A stretch of 64,000 bases of DNA, taken from positions 3,432,839-3,496,838 of the forward strand of contig JAPTYO010000015.1 in assembly GCA_036873135.1 (NCBI GenBank), in the 5' to 3' direction. Source of the DNA: Clarkia xantiana subsp. parviflora. Lineage: Eukaryota > Streptophyta > Magnoliopsida > Myrtales > Onagraceae. Position 1 is the first letter of the stretch, and the number at the start of each line of letters is the position of its first letter. Below are positions 47,257-57,335 of the stretch, piece after piece. Both the position numbers and the translations under genes were made by a program. The notes below the pieces were generated by a model. That model ran no database searches. It saw nothing but the letters and a program-made list of their open reading frames with translations, and was not told where the DNA came from.

Positions 47257-50005
47257 ATGTCTGGTAAGGACTTTCTTCTATGTTTTCATGATTTGCTGAT
47301 GTTTGCTCTCCTTTTATTAAATCTTCTTATTAGTAACCGTTTTAGACGAAGCTAGTTCTGAGGCTAGGGCTCCTTTCACTTTTGAATTCGCTGTCAATGA
47401 GATTTCTGAGGCCTCATATGAGGTTGCCCTTAGAGAGGGGTGTATTACCTCGGATTGGGAACCTCGTTTTCGGTACGAGTCTCAGCCTGCCGTCAGAAGG
47501 AAGCACATCGTTACGCGTCCAAAGGAAGGGGAAGTGTTCGTCTCCGCCGGACAAATAAGCGCGGGAATTCGGTTCCCCTTCTGCGGAAATTTGGTGGAGA
47601 TGTGCAACTTCTACAAAACGCACCCCTGTACCTTCTCTCCACACGCCATCCGCGTGTGGAATGCCTTCCAACTCCTATGCCACCGCCAGCAGTGGACGTA
47701 CAGCCTACTACTCTTCCGCACCTTCTATGGCATGAAGTGCAACAAGGCTGGTGTCTGCTCCTTCTCCCCCCGACTCCCCAAGTGGACAAAGGAGCAACTT
47801 TCACGTTTCGGCTGGGATAGCGAGACTTGGAAGTTCCACAAGGATCGGATGCTGATACGCGACTCGGGGTCTGACAATAGCGGATGGAAGAAGTACTACT
47901 TCTTCGTTCAACACAGCTCTGTCCCGTGGCCTCAGCGGGAGGTCGTGGCGGACCCTGCCCCAAGCTTCTAGACTACACTGAGGATGACCTCAACACTCTC
48001 CAGATGGTTCAGCTCTATCATTGGGGAGACAACTTCATACCCCTCGACGCCAACAAGCTCCAGGAGAAGGACTTGATTATTATCGGAGTCCGACTCCTCG
48101 ACTCTGTTTCCAAAGATTTGGTCGTCTGGGTAACACTTCTAACCATCTTGTCTTTTACCTTTGCAGCCAAGAAGGCTTCTCTGCTGACTCATCTCATTAT
48201 GAAGCAGGGCGAGACTGATGCCGTCCCAAGTGGCTCCAAGAGGAAGCGTAAGTTGGTGAAGAAGGGCGTTTCCTCTTCCGCTCCTCTGTCTGCTGCTCCT
48301 CCGACCGAAGAGCAGGTCGGGGCCAAGAAGGCCAGGAGGGAGGAGATAGATCGGGCCTTCGGGGCCACTACCGTCGAGGAAGGTAAGCGCGTTCGTCGTG
48401 TAATTAAAAGATATAAGAAGTTGGTTCCCAAGGAGTTTATCCCCGCTGATCGGGAGTCGCGGGTTCGGGAAATTAAATACATCCTTCAAGGAGAAGTCCC
48501 GCGCGTTCTCAAGGCGGGATATTACAACTTCCTTGGGAAGGACCAGTATGTCGAACATCAAATTCTCTGGTGTCCTGGCGGAATTCTTCCTGACTATGTT
48601 CGTCCTGCCACCGCAGGTCCATCGGAGACTCCAGCTCCGACGAAGACTGCCACTCCAGCGGAGACTGCGGCTCCGCAAGAACTAATGATGGAGGATGTCC
48701 CGGCGGATGCCCAGTTCCGTCGGGTGACTGATTTGGAGGCCTCTCCTTCCGTCGAAGAACCTGACGAGGGTGGCCTGCTTCCCCGCGGGAGGTCGGGGCC
48801 AAGGCGCATGAGGCCCGCCGTGAGGGACGTGTCCCGGAGTCCTCCTCCCGAGCTCCGCTCTCCTACTCCTGAGCTTCCTCCGACTGAGGTAGCTCCTCCC
48901 ACTGCTGATGCCGAGGTTATCCCTCCTCTTCCGATGGATGATCTTTACAAGATTTACACCTCCGACCAGGCGACAGTTCCCTGGCGTCCGATCGAATCCC
49001 TCCAAGGGTTTTCGATCCAGCGAGGGAATCTCGAGCCTGATCTGGCCCTGCATCTGCTGGCAGGGTCAATTCCTCCCGCTTTGAGACAGCCGCTTTGCTT
49101 GGCGCGGGAGGACATCGAAGAGGAGTTCCGCGCTATGGCCGTCCGTCGGATGGAGGTAATACTTTACCTTTACTTGTTTTCTTCCTTGTCCCTGCCTTCG
49201 GCCATCGAACTCTAATCTTTTTTCCTCTCGCCTTAGGAAACCGCGGACTAGCAGCGCTGTTTTGCCATCGCCTAAGTCTGAAGAAAGCCTTGGAGGAGGC
49301 TGAAGCTAAATCGGATCCCGATGCGCTAGCCAAGCTCCAGGTGGAGCTCGACGAGGCGGTGGCGGCCAAGAACAAGATGGCCAAGGAGAAAACTCTCCTT
49401 GACGAGATGGCTTCGGGCCTGCTCAAGAAGGTTCAAGATCATGAGGCTGTCATGCGTCGGGAGCGGAAGATGGCCCAGGTGGAGCAGCAGCGGAATGAGG
49501 CGGAGAAGAAGCAGCTCATTCACGAGAAGGGCGTCTTCGCGGATCTTCTCGCGGAGGCCAAGGCGAAGTTCGAAGCTGAGAGGGCTGAGTTCTCTGCCAA
49601 GCTGGCTGAGGCAAAGGCTCAAGGCCTCGAGGAGGGCCGCCTACAGGGCCGCGAGGAAGGTCTCCAACAGGGTCGTGAAGAGGGCCGCCTACAGGGCCGC
49701 GGGGAGTATCGGAACTCTGAAGAATTCAAGGTGGCTGCTGTAGAGTTCTGCAAGTCCGAGGTGGAGGATGTTTTGTACAACGCTGTCGAGGAACTCTACA
49801 CAGCCTACGCGGATTCCATTGACTTCACGAAGTCCGAGACTCTTGCCCCGTCGCGGAGAAGTACTTCAGCCTCCCCGCGGAGAGTGAAGAGGCTGCTGCC
49901 GTGGACCCGACTCCGTCGGCTGCGGAGCCTTCTGCCCAGGCCCCTCCAAACCTTGCTCCCTCCGATGCTGCTGAGGATCCATCTTCCAACAAGGACCAAG
50001 TCTAA
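47257..50005 (+). pseudogene. Antisense ORF of element B (putative PF04195-type domain, coiled coil), frameshifted
   Basis: Opposite in strand to gag-pol. A tiny first exon ATGTCTG (47257-47263) is followed by a GT-AG intron (47264-47345). The second exon encodes 'SYEVALREGCITSDWEPRF', 'RFPFCGNLVEMCNFYKTHP', 'HAIRVWNAFQLLCHRQQWTY', 'RTFYGMKCNKAGVCSF'. The frame breaks near 47965 by one base; after it the product continues 'DYTEDDLNTLQMVQLYHWGD', a lysine-rich linker, an acidic proline-rich part, then a long coiled coil with 'GREEG' repeats (49260-49720). A second shift near 49847 leads to the acidic C-terminus ending 'PSSNKDQV' at 50005. Introns near 48130-48166 and 49156-49237 are likely. 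It aligns with E's antisense ORF and with C's. Function unknown; by association, an element-encoded accessory protein. Confidence 0.75.
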
Positions 50006-50799
50006 TGTTACATCTTTTTAGTCCTTGTAGTTTTTTCTCTTTCGTCTTTTGTATCAGAACTCCTAGGCCTTCGAGCCTTTATATAAGGAATTTCTTTTAT
50101 CTGTTTTGGTCTCGATAATCGTTTGCACTTATTTAAAGCGGCTTTAAACTCGTTACTCAGAACGTTCCGATGCACCATTTGAGATGACTCCATACGTCCT
50201 TCCGACGCTTGACTCGGGACTTCACCATTTAAGGTTTCTCATCCAATCGGAACTTCACCACTTAAGGTTTCTCGTCCAATCGGGACTTCACCATTTAAGG
50301 CTTCTCGTCCAATCGGGACTTCACCACTTAAGGTTTCTCGTCCAATCGGGACTTCACCACTTAAGGCTTCTCGTCCAATCGTGCATCATTAAGATGGCTT
50401 CATCGTACCCTTTGAGGCTTTTATCGCGTCCTTTCAGACGACTTTAGTCATACCCTTTAAGGCTTTTTGCCGCATCATATAGACGACTTACGCGGACCTG
50501 TCAGGGCCTTTTCATACCTAGGATTTTGGTTGCATCATAAAGACGACTTACTTGTACCCCGTAGGGCTTTTGTCCATACCTGTTAAGGCTTTTGGCCGCA
50601 TCATATAGACGACTTACGCATACCCCGTAGGGCTTTTCTCGTACCTCGGAAGGATTTGGTCGTGTCCTTCAGGACGTCTTACTAATAATTAGAATAAATT
50701 TAAAATAATTTGATCGGAAGCAACTTCTTTTATTAATAACTCAAAGCTTTGCTTACATCGGATTGATAGATAACTTGCGCCATTCGCGGCGACTTAATA
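50006..50799. repeat. Tandem repeats between the antisense ORF and pol (element B)
   Basis: Five copies of a 33-bp unit ('cgggacttcaccatttaagg' plus 'tttctcgtccaat') lie at about 50215-50380. Looser repeats of 'gcatcatatagacgacttac' and 'ccgtagggcttttc' follow to about 50660. Frames over them are artefacts. Confidence 0.9.
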
Positions 50800-53700
50800 T
50801 CAAACATGATACTTCTTCAAGTGTTCGCCACTGAAGGAATGCTTCAACGTCTTGCCATCAAGAACCTCTAGCTTGTATGCATTGGGTGCTGGCATCCCTA
50901 CGATCTTGTAAGGTCCCTCCCATTTCGGTGATAGCTTGTTGATCCGATCTTGATGAATGAAATCGTTCCTCCGCCAGTCAAGTTCTCCGACGAAGAACTG
51001 TCGGGACCTGACACGCCGATTGTAATATCGGGCTGTTGCCAGACGCATCCGAGCCTGGACTTCATCAGCCTTCCATCTTTTCTCCTCGAGCAAGTCTAAG
51101 TCTAGACGTCTCATTTCCTCGTTTGTCAGAGGTTCGTAATATTTTGCGCGATGGGACGCCACCGCTATCTCCACGGGAGCGACTGCCTCCGTGCCATAGA
51201 CCAGGCCAAACGGAGTTTCCCCCGTCGATTGCTTGGGTGTTGTTCTCACAGCCCACAGCACGTTTTCGAGCTCATCCAGCCAATGGCCCTGCAAGGCGTA
51301 GACTCTCTTCTTCAAGCCATCCATCACGATCTTGTTGGCTGATTCTACCTGGCCATTGGTTTGAGCGTGGCGGACTGAAGCGGTCCGATGTTCGATGTTC
51401 AACTCCTCCAGGTACTCCTTCAACTGAGCCCCATTGAACGGAGGGCCGTTGTTGCTAATCAATACTCGAGGGACCCCATACCGGGATATGATCTGAGTTT
51501 GAAGGAACTTGAGGATCTGCTGCCCCGTCGTCCTGGCCAATGCCTTAGCCTCTATCCACTTTGAGAAGTAATCGATGGCCACGAGCAAATACTTGCACTG
51601 ACCTTTCGCTTGGGGAAGAGGTCCCACCAAATCAATCCCCCATTGCGCGAAGGGCCATGCACTCCTGATGGGCATTAAGTCCGCGGCGGGAGCCACGATA
51701 TTTGGAGCGTACCTCTGGCATGCATCACAGGATCGGACCATTGCTGTCGCCTCCTTGTTCATCGAAGGCCAATAGTAGCCCAAGTTCAGCGCCTTCCTCA
51801 CAAGAGATCGAGCCCCTTCATGACAGGCCATGACTCCTTCGTGTAGCTCTCTCAGGATCCGGTTCGTATCAGGTTCCGCCACGCATTTTAGGAAAGGCTT
51901 TACATACCCTTTTTTGTATAACTGGTTGTCCACCATCGCGTAGTTGTCCGCAGTCCGACGCAACCTGACAGCTGCCACCTTGTCATCGGGGAGTGCCCCC
52001 GTAGTCAGGTATGTGACCATCGAGGTCATCCAAGTGGGCTTCTCTTCTTCCTCCGATCCTGTCCCAATAGTGCAGATCTCCGCCGGATCAATGTTTGAGA
52101 TAATCACTTTCTCTAGGAAATGCACCTTCCGATTCTCCTCGGGGGCCACTCCCAGAGCGAACTTACTTAAGGCATCTGCTTCCGCGTTTTCTTCCCTCGG
52201 GATCGCCTCAATATCGAAGCTTTTGAAACTTCCCTTCAAAGTTTGCACCTCGTGCAAATACTTCTTCATTGTCGGGCTCCTGGCTTCATAGTTCCCCTGG
52301 ACTTGATTTACGACTAAGCTGGCATCACACTTCACCTTTAGATGATCGACTCCCGTACCCTTGGCGATCTTGAGGCCCGTAATGAGAGCCTCGTACTCCG
52401 CTTCATTGTTGGTGGCTTTGAACGTCAACGCCAGGGCATATCGTAGGGGCTCGCCTCCACCGGGCGGTATCAATACGAATCCTGCCCCCGGGCCTTCTAC
52501 ACTCGATGAACCATCAGTGTACATTTCCCAAGTGTTTTCCTCATTTGGCTGTTCTGGCTGTTGTTCTGTTGTCGGGACTTCCATGGTTGCCCCCTCTGCG
52601 GGACCCGTTACTTCCAGATCGGGTGCCGTAGACTCAGCTATAAAACCTGCCAATGCCTGGCCCTTAATAGCAGTTCTCGGAGCGAAATGTATACGAAACT
52701 CCGTAAGCTCGATGACCCATTTCACCAATCTCCCCGACGCCTCCGGTTGGTTCAAAAAGTGCTTCAGGGGCTGATTAGTCAATACCGTGACTTCATGGGC
52801 ATGGAAGTAAGGTCGTAGCTTTCGAGCGGCAATAATCAACGCAAAGAGATACTTCTCAATAGCGGGATAATTTATTTCAGACTTGGCAAACGCCTTGCTT
52901 ACATAATAGATAGGCACTTGGTTGCCCTTGACAATTTTAATCAAAACAGAACTAACAGCCACATCAGAAACTGCCAAATAGAGATAAAGCGGCTCGCCTG
53001 GAACTGGTTTCGCCAACGGCGGAAGGGTACGGAGGTGCTGCTTGAGTGCCTGGAACGCCTCCTCGCACTTGTCGGACCATTCGAACTTCTTGTGGGCCCT
53101 CAGCACATCAAAAAATGGCATGGCTCGGTCACTCGCCTTGGATAGAAATCGATTCATCGCGGCCAACCGGCCATTCAGCACCTGAACCTCCCGATGAGTC
53201 TTCGGGGACTGCATCTCCTCGATTGCTCGCAGCTTCTCAGGATTCACCTCGATTCCTCTCTGGCTCACCATGAACCCTAGGAACTTACCCGACTTTACTC
53301 CGAAGGCGCACTTGTCTGGGTAAAACCGAACCTGATGGAACTTCATCCGCTCAAACGCCGCCGCCAAGTTCTGGACATGGTTTCCTGCCTGTCGGGACTT
53401 CACCAACATGTCATCCACATAGGCCTCCATGGTTTTCCCCAGCATGTCTCCGAACAACTTGTTGACCATCCGCTGGTAAGTTGCTCCGGCATTGATCAAT
53501 CCGAAGGGCATCACGTCGTAGTGGTAGACGTCACTGTCGGCATAGAAAGCCGTATGGGGGGCATCTTCCTTCGCCATTTTGATCTGGTTGTATCCGAAAT
53601 AGGCATCCATGAAGCTTAGTAGTTCATGTCCCGATGTGGCGTCCACCAATTGGTCAATCCTCGGAAGCGGGTAGCAGTCCTTCGGGCAGGCCTTGTTCAA

Positions 53701-54888
53701 GTCGCGGAAATCGACACACATCCGCCACTTCCCGTTACTCTTTCGCACCAGGACTGGGTTAGCAACCCAAGTCTGGAATCGGAGCTCCTTGATGAATCCA
53801 GCATCGAGCAGTCTGCCCACCTCTTGCTGGATCGCGATCCTCTTATCCGCGCCCATCGGACGTCTTCTCTGCGCAATAGGCTTGATCGCGGGGTCAATCT
53901 TCAGCTCATGTACTATTACGTCGTGGCTGATTCCTGGCATATCACTCGGGGACCAGGCAAACAGCTCCTTAAACTCCTTCAGGAGCTCGATCAATTCTCG
54001 GGCTCTTTCCTCCGACAAAGCAGACCCGATCTTCACCTTCCTCTGAGGCCCATTAATCTCAACCTCCTTCAGATCCTCCATGGGGGCGGGACGCCCATGC
54101 TCCTCTCGATGATCGGCATCAGTCTGAAGGACAGTCATGGCTTCCCTCCTTCTCCTTCGGGTAGCGTTAACATAGCATTTTCGCGACGCTACTTGGTCAC
54201 CGTTGACCTCTCCAACCCCGTTGTCAGTCGGGAACTTCATCTTCTGGTGGACCGTCGAGGCGACTGCCATGAGAGGGTTGATAGTGGTTCTCCCGATAAT
54301 AGCGTTGTATGCCCCCGCAGACTCCACTACGAAGAAATCTACGTTTCGTTTCTCCATCTTCCTGCCACTACCAAACTCCACCGGTAAGGTAATCATTCCC
54401 AACGGGTAAGAAGTGGAACTAGAGAATCCCACCATCGGGAAGTCCACCTGTGTCAGGCCCTTTTTCGTCTTTCCCATGGCTTCCAGAGCGTCCATGAAAA
54501 GAATGTCGGAGGAACTCCCTTCGTCTATCAGGATCCGCTTCATCTCGAATCCGTCCACGTCCAGGGTCACGACCAAGGCGTCGTCGTGAGGGCTCTCCAC
54601 GCCAACTAGATCTTCCGCCGAGAAAGAAATCACCATTTCCTCCTTCAGAGTCCACGACCGGGACCTTTTGCCTAGCACCACCGCGGCAGATATGCGGGAA
54701 GCGTAGTTCTCCCGAGAAGCAGAGGTATCACCTCCCGCCGCCATTCCTCCATGGATGACGTTGATAGTTCCCCGCCTCTCCTTACGGGCACCTGAACCTG
54801 AGGCTTCTTGCTCAACCTTCTTCTTCTTCGGGGATCGGTCACGGATTTGGAACGGGATCGTGACCGACTTCTGGAACGGGATCGGCAC
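50800..54888 (-). CDS. Protease-RT-RNase H-integrase frame of element B
   Basis: An unbroken frame of 1362 codons with no ATG of its own; it was once fused to gag and is now separated by a frameshift near 54850. In order: protease with 'LIDEGSSSDIL' (A has 'LIDGGSSSDIL'; the residue next to the catalytic Asp is changed); RT with 'MCVDFRDLNKACPKDCYPLP' and 'YVDDM'; degenerate RNase H; second RNase H ('MYTDGSSS', 'NNEAEYEAL'); integrase with an HHCC finger ('HEGVMACH', 'CDAC'), first Asp in 'WGIDLVGPL', then 'LISNNGPPF' where the family has S-D-N-G, and Glu in 'NGQVESANK'; C-terminal part ending 'HLKKYHV'. The second integrase catalytic residue is thus Asn instead of Asp, which should abolish strand transfer. 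RT carries an S-to-F change relative to A in 'DAYFGYNQI'. Confidence 0.92.
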   Translation of the reverse strand: MPIPFQKSVTIPFQIRDRSPKKKKVEQEASGSGARKERRGTINVIHGGMAAGGDTSASRENYASRISAAVVLGKRSRSWTLKEEMVISFSAEDLVGVESPHDDALVVTLDVDGFEMKRILIDEGSSSDILFMDALEAMGKTKKGLTQVDFPMVGFSSSTSYPLGMITLPVEFGSGRKMEKRNVDFFVVESAGAYNAIIGRTTINPLMAVASTVHQKMKFPTDNGVGEVNGDQVASRKCYVNATRRRRREAMTVLQTDADHREEHGRPAPMEDLKEVEINGPQRKVKIGSALSEERARELIELLKEFKELFAWSPSDMPGISHDVIVHELKIDPAIKPIAQRRRPMGADKRIAIQQEVGRLLDAGFIKELRFQTWVANPVLVRKSNGKWRMCVDFRDLNKACPKDCYPLPRIDQLVDATSGHELLSFMDAYFGYNQIKMAKEDAPHTAFYADSDVYHYDVMPFGLINAGATYQRMVNKLFGDMLGKTMEAYVDDMLVKSRQAGNHVQNLAAAFERMKFHQVRFYPDKCAFGVKSGKFLGFMVSQRGIEVNPEKLRAIEEMQSPKTHREVQVLNGRLAAMNRFLSKASDRAMPFFDVLRAHKKFEWSDKCEEAFQALKQHLRTLPPLAKPVPGEPLYLYLAVSDVAVSSVLIKIVKGNQVPIYYVSKAFAKSEINYPAIEKYLFALIIAARKLRPYFHAHEVTVLTNQPLKHFLNQPEASGRLVKWVIELTEFRIHFAPRTAIKGQALAGFIAESTAPDLEVTGPAEGATMEVPTTEQQPEQPNEENTWEMYTDGSSSVEGPGAGFVLIPPGGGEPLRYALALTFKATNNEAEYEALITGLKIAKGTGVDHLKVKCDASLVVNQVQGNYEARSPTMKKYLHEVQTLKGSFKSFDIEAIPREENAEADALSKFALGVAPEENRKVHFLEKVIISNIDPAEICTIGTGSEEEEKPTWMTSMVTYLTTGALPDDKVAAVRLRRTADNYAMVDNQLYKKGYVKPFLKCVAEPDTNRILRELHEGVMACHEGARSLVRKALNLGYYWPSMNKEATAMVRSCDACQRYAPNIVAPAADLMPIRSAWPFAQWGIDLVGPLPQAKGQCKYLLVAIDYFSKWIEAKALARTTGQQILKFLQTQIISRYGVPRVLISNNGPPFNGAQLKEYLEELNIEHRTASVRHAQTNGQVESANKIVMDGLKKRVYALQGHWLDELENVLWAVRTTPKQSTGETPFGLVYGTEAVAPVEIAVASHRAKYYEPLTNEEMRRLDLDLLEEKRWKADEVQARMRLATARYYNRRVRSRQFFVGELDWRRNDFIHQDRINKLSPKWEGPYKIVGMPAPNAYKLEVLDGKTLKHSFSGEHLKKYHV

Positions 54889-56416
54889 CGTCCCCTTCCG
54901 ACGAACTCTTTTAGCTTCCCCTTCTGGATCAGTTTCTCAATTTCCTTCTTCAGCTCCCGACAGTTTTCGGTGTCGTGACCATTGGCTCGATGGTAGCGAC
55001 AGTAACGGTCAGGGCGGCCTCCTAGGAATTCGCCTTCTTTTCTCGGAGGGTATCGGGCGAGACCCTTTCGGTCCATCACAGCTAACACAGAAGTCATCGA
55101 GCTATTGATGGGAACGGCCCGACCTTCTCGATTGTCGGGGCGACCACGGTTCCTACTCCCTTCCGACTTGTCGCTCCCTTTGCGATCATCCGACAGTTTG
55201 GACGATGGCTTTCCTCTTCCCGACTTCGGAGGATCAAGCTCTCCGGCAGCAATCTTCGACTCCTGGACGTCGATCTGCTGTTTTACCCTCGCTTGCAGGG
55301 CCTCCATACTCCATACAGCCTTCGCGGCTATGCTGTGCATCAGGTCGGAACCGTACGGAGCGCTCAAATTCGCAGGAAAGTACGGATGGTTTCACCCTCC
55401 GATATTTCTTCATCAATCTCCGCGGCACTCGCAGTGAACCGTTGGTAGTAGTATGCCAACGATTCGTCGAGTCTCTGCACCACCTGGGTCAATGACCTCA
55501 CACTCTTCAGGAGGCTCCTACGGCCCTGATATTGCTTGATAAACCGATCGTGCATGTCCGCCCAGCACGTAATGCATCCTGGCGGGAGGCTGAATGGCCC
55601 TTTCTCCCAGGGTGATCGGGAACAGCGAACATATGAGATCGTCGTTTGAAGTCCTACCCATGAAGGCCTGGACATGTCTCTGAACATGGCGAACTGGGTC
55701 CCCCTCACCATCGTACTCCTTGATGGTCGGAATACCTAGCCCGGGCGGGGCAACGGTATCTATCAGCCGCGGAACGAAAGGATGACTGGATCGATCCCTC
55801 AGCTCCGATGTCATCTGCTTCTGATCGCCCATGCAGATACTGACGATTTTCACCACCTGATCGGGGGTGATGGTCCTATTCAGGGGAATGGTCCTATTTT
55901 GCACGGGTCCTGGGCCGTCGACCACGAACTTCTCCAGGTGTGCTGGTTCTTTACCCTTGCTCCTGGGCGGAACCTCCTGAACCTCTTGTTCTTCTGGGAC
56001 CACCCTCGGAGGGGGTGGAGGTAATTCTTCTCGCGGAGGAAACTCCTCCGCCCTCCTGGCGGCCTCTCTCTTGTCCAGCAAGGCCTCCATGGCAGCCAAG
56101 AACATGGGCATAGCATCTGCTACCGCTTTGGCCAACTCCGAGTTCGAAGACGACCCTTCTTCCCTTCTTGGGACTCTTTCTCCTCCATGGCCCACCGGGT
56201 TCGGGGGAGCCTCATCTTCCTCCCTACGCGGGATATCCTGTCTGTTCATCTCCGTGTCTCGGACTGAGACCTCATAACCATCACCCTGCCCCCTGTCTGG
56301 GAAAGAGCGGGGTTCTCACCTTGTTCAGCAACACGTTCTGGCAACTGGGAATTCACAGTTCCTGCGGGACGGGAACTGCCAGCCTGAACTTGCTTCTTCT
56401 TGCCACCACCGGCCAT
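54672..56416 (-). pseudogene. gag of element B with several frameshifts
   Basis: ATG at 56416, matching A's start at 4903. Compared with A: one G missing from a G-run near 56290; 11 bases missing near 55590 inside 'AMTWFFSLP'; one G missing near 55370 ('tgcgaattt' for 'tgcggaattt'); and a duplicated 'cgatcccgttcca' segment plus a one-base change near 54860-54890. The knuckle 'CRYHRANGHDTENC' (about 54970) is intact. The codon that is TAA in A is AAA here. Gag cannot be made in one piece. Confidence 0.88.
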
Positions 56417-56452
56417 TGATCTGGTAGAAACTATCTTAACTTTTCGTTAGAT

Positions 56453-56470
56453 TCCCACAGACGGCGCCAA
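56453..56470 (-). other. Primer-binding site of element B
   Basis: Minus strand 'ttggcgccgtctgtggga', next to the 5' LTR; identical to A's. Confidence 0.85.
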
Positions 56471-57231
56471 TGTTGGATCACGGGCGAAGCTCCGTTACGT
56501 CCTTGACGGAATGCTCTGGACTCCTGGGCTCCGCGTAATCCTGCAAAAGGGGATGACCTAGGTGGTGACCCAGAATCCCTCTCCGATGCTTAAATGAGTA
56601 TACAATCAATGGGGTGGCAGCAGTATTCTAAGTGCGTATTAGAGTGTATGTGTTTTCTGGGGTAACCTCCTCCTTTATATAGAGGGAGGAGTTGCCCAGC
56701 TACCTGTGACCATACTTGGCCGTTGTACCCATGATTCCGTGTATCTCGCCACGATTCCGTATATCTCGGTTGGGATTCCATATATCTCGCCCCACGCTCC
56801 GCGTATCTTACCCGTACTCCGCGTATCTTGGGCACGCCCTGCGTATCTCGGGGGATTTATCTTTATCTCTAACCGTCTCCCACTACTCTATCTAGTAGGC
56901 GGGTTTCTCGGTCTTTATTCTCTGATCACAAGTCCCGACTCCTGTCGGAGACTCCAGAGTTGTCTCATTCTAGATCACCATCCAGGACCTTCAGTCTCTA
57001 CGGGACAGGTCCAGCCTCTGCGGGGCTTTATTATCGGGGCCTTTACTAAGGCATATCGGGGCCTACTCAGAGGCTTCTTGTCGGGACCATTCAGCTCATA
57101 TATCGGGACCGCTAAAGTCGGGACCCTTCATACTGGGCCTCTGGGCCTTCCAGGCTTTTCACGAGGCCCACTGGACCTACTCACCGTCCATTGGCTGTTA
57201 ACGGGGCTAACGATTACATCGGAACCCATCG
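56471..57231 (-). repeat. 5' LTR of element B
   Basis: Same length as the other LTR; its outermost base is changed (minus-strand start CGATGGG for TGATGGG). It lies about 105 bp upstream of the UGT pseudogene and points away from it. Confidence 0.95.
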
Positions 57232-57335
57232 TTATTTAAGTTTGCAAGTCCGCCGAATATTATTCTTTTCAAGGAAGTGATGTGAGAACGTATCTATCTA
57301 TCTAAACCCTGATCTCTAATCACATACAGTAATTA

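Larger units (their letters stand above)
45850..57231 (-). mobile_element. Element B: nearly full-length Tat-group Ty3/gypsy retrotransposon
   Basis: The two LTRs are each 761 bp (45850-46610 and 56471-57231), with about seven differences by eye. The flanks CTATT and TTATT form a 5-bp duplication with one mismatch. In its own direction: LTR, PBS, broken gag, protease-RT-RNase H-RNase H-integrase, tandem repeats, an antisense ORF, PPT, LTR. It is the sister copy of element A and shows what A has lost. Gag frameshifts and changed catalytic residues make it non-functional as it stands. Confidence 0.95.

Noticed and set aside
53626..54387. 253-codon frame opposite pol of B (and its equal opposite A at 6955-7716)
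   Set aside because: Exact shadow of the protease-RT coding strand; present in both copies for that reason.
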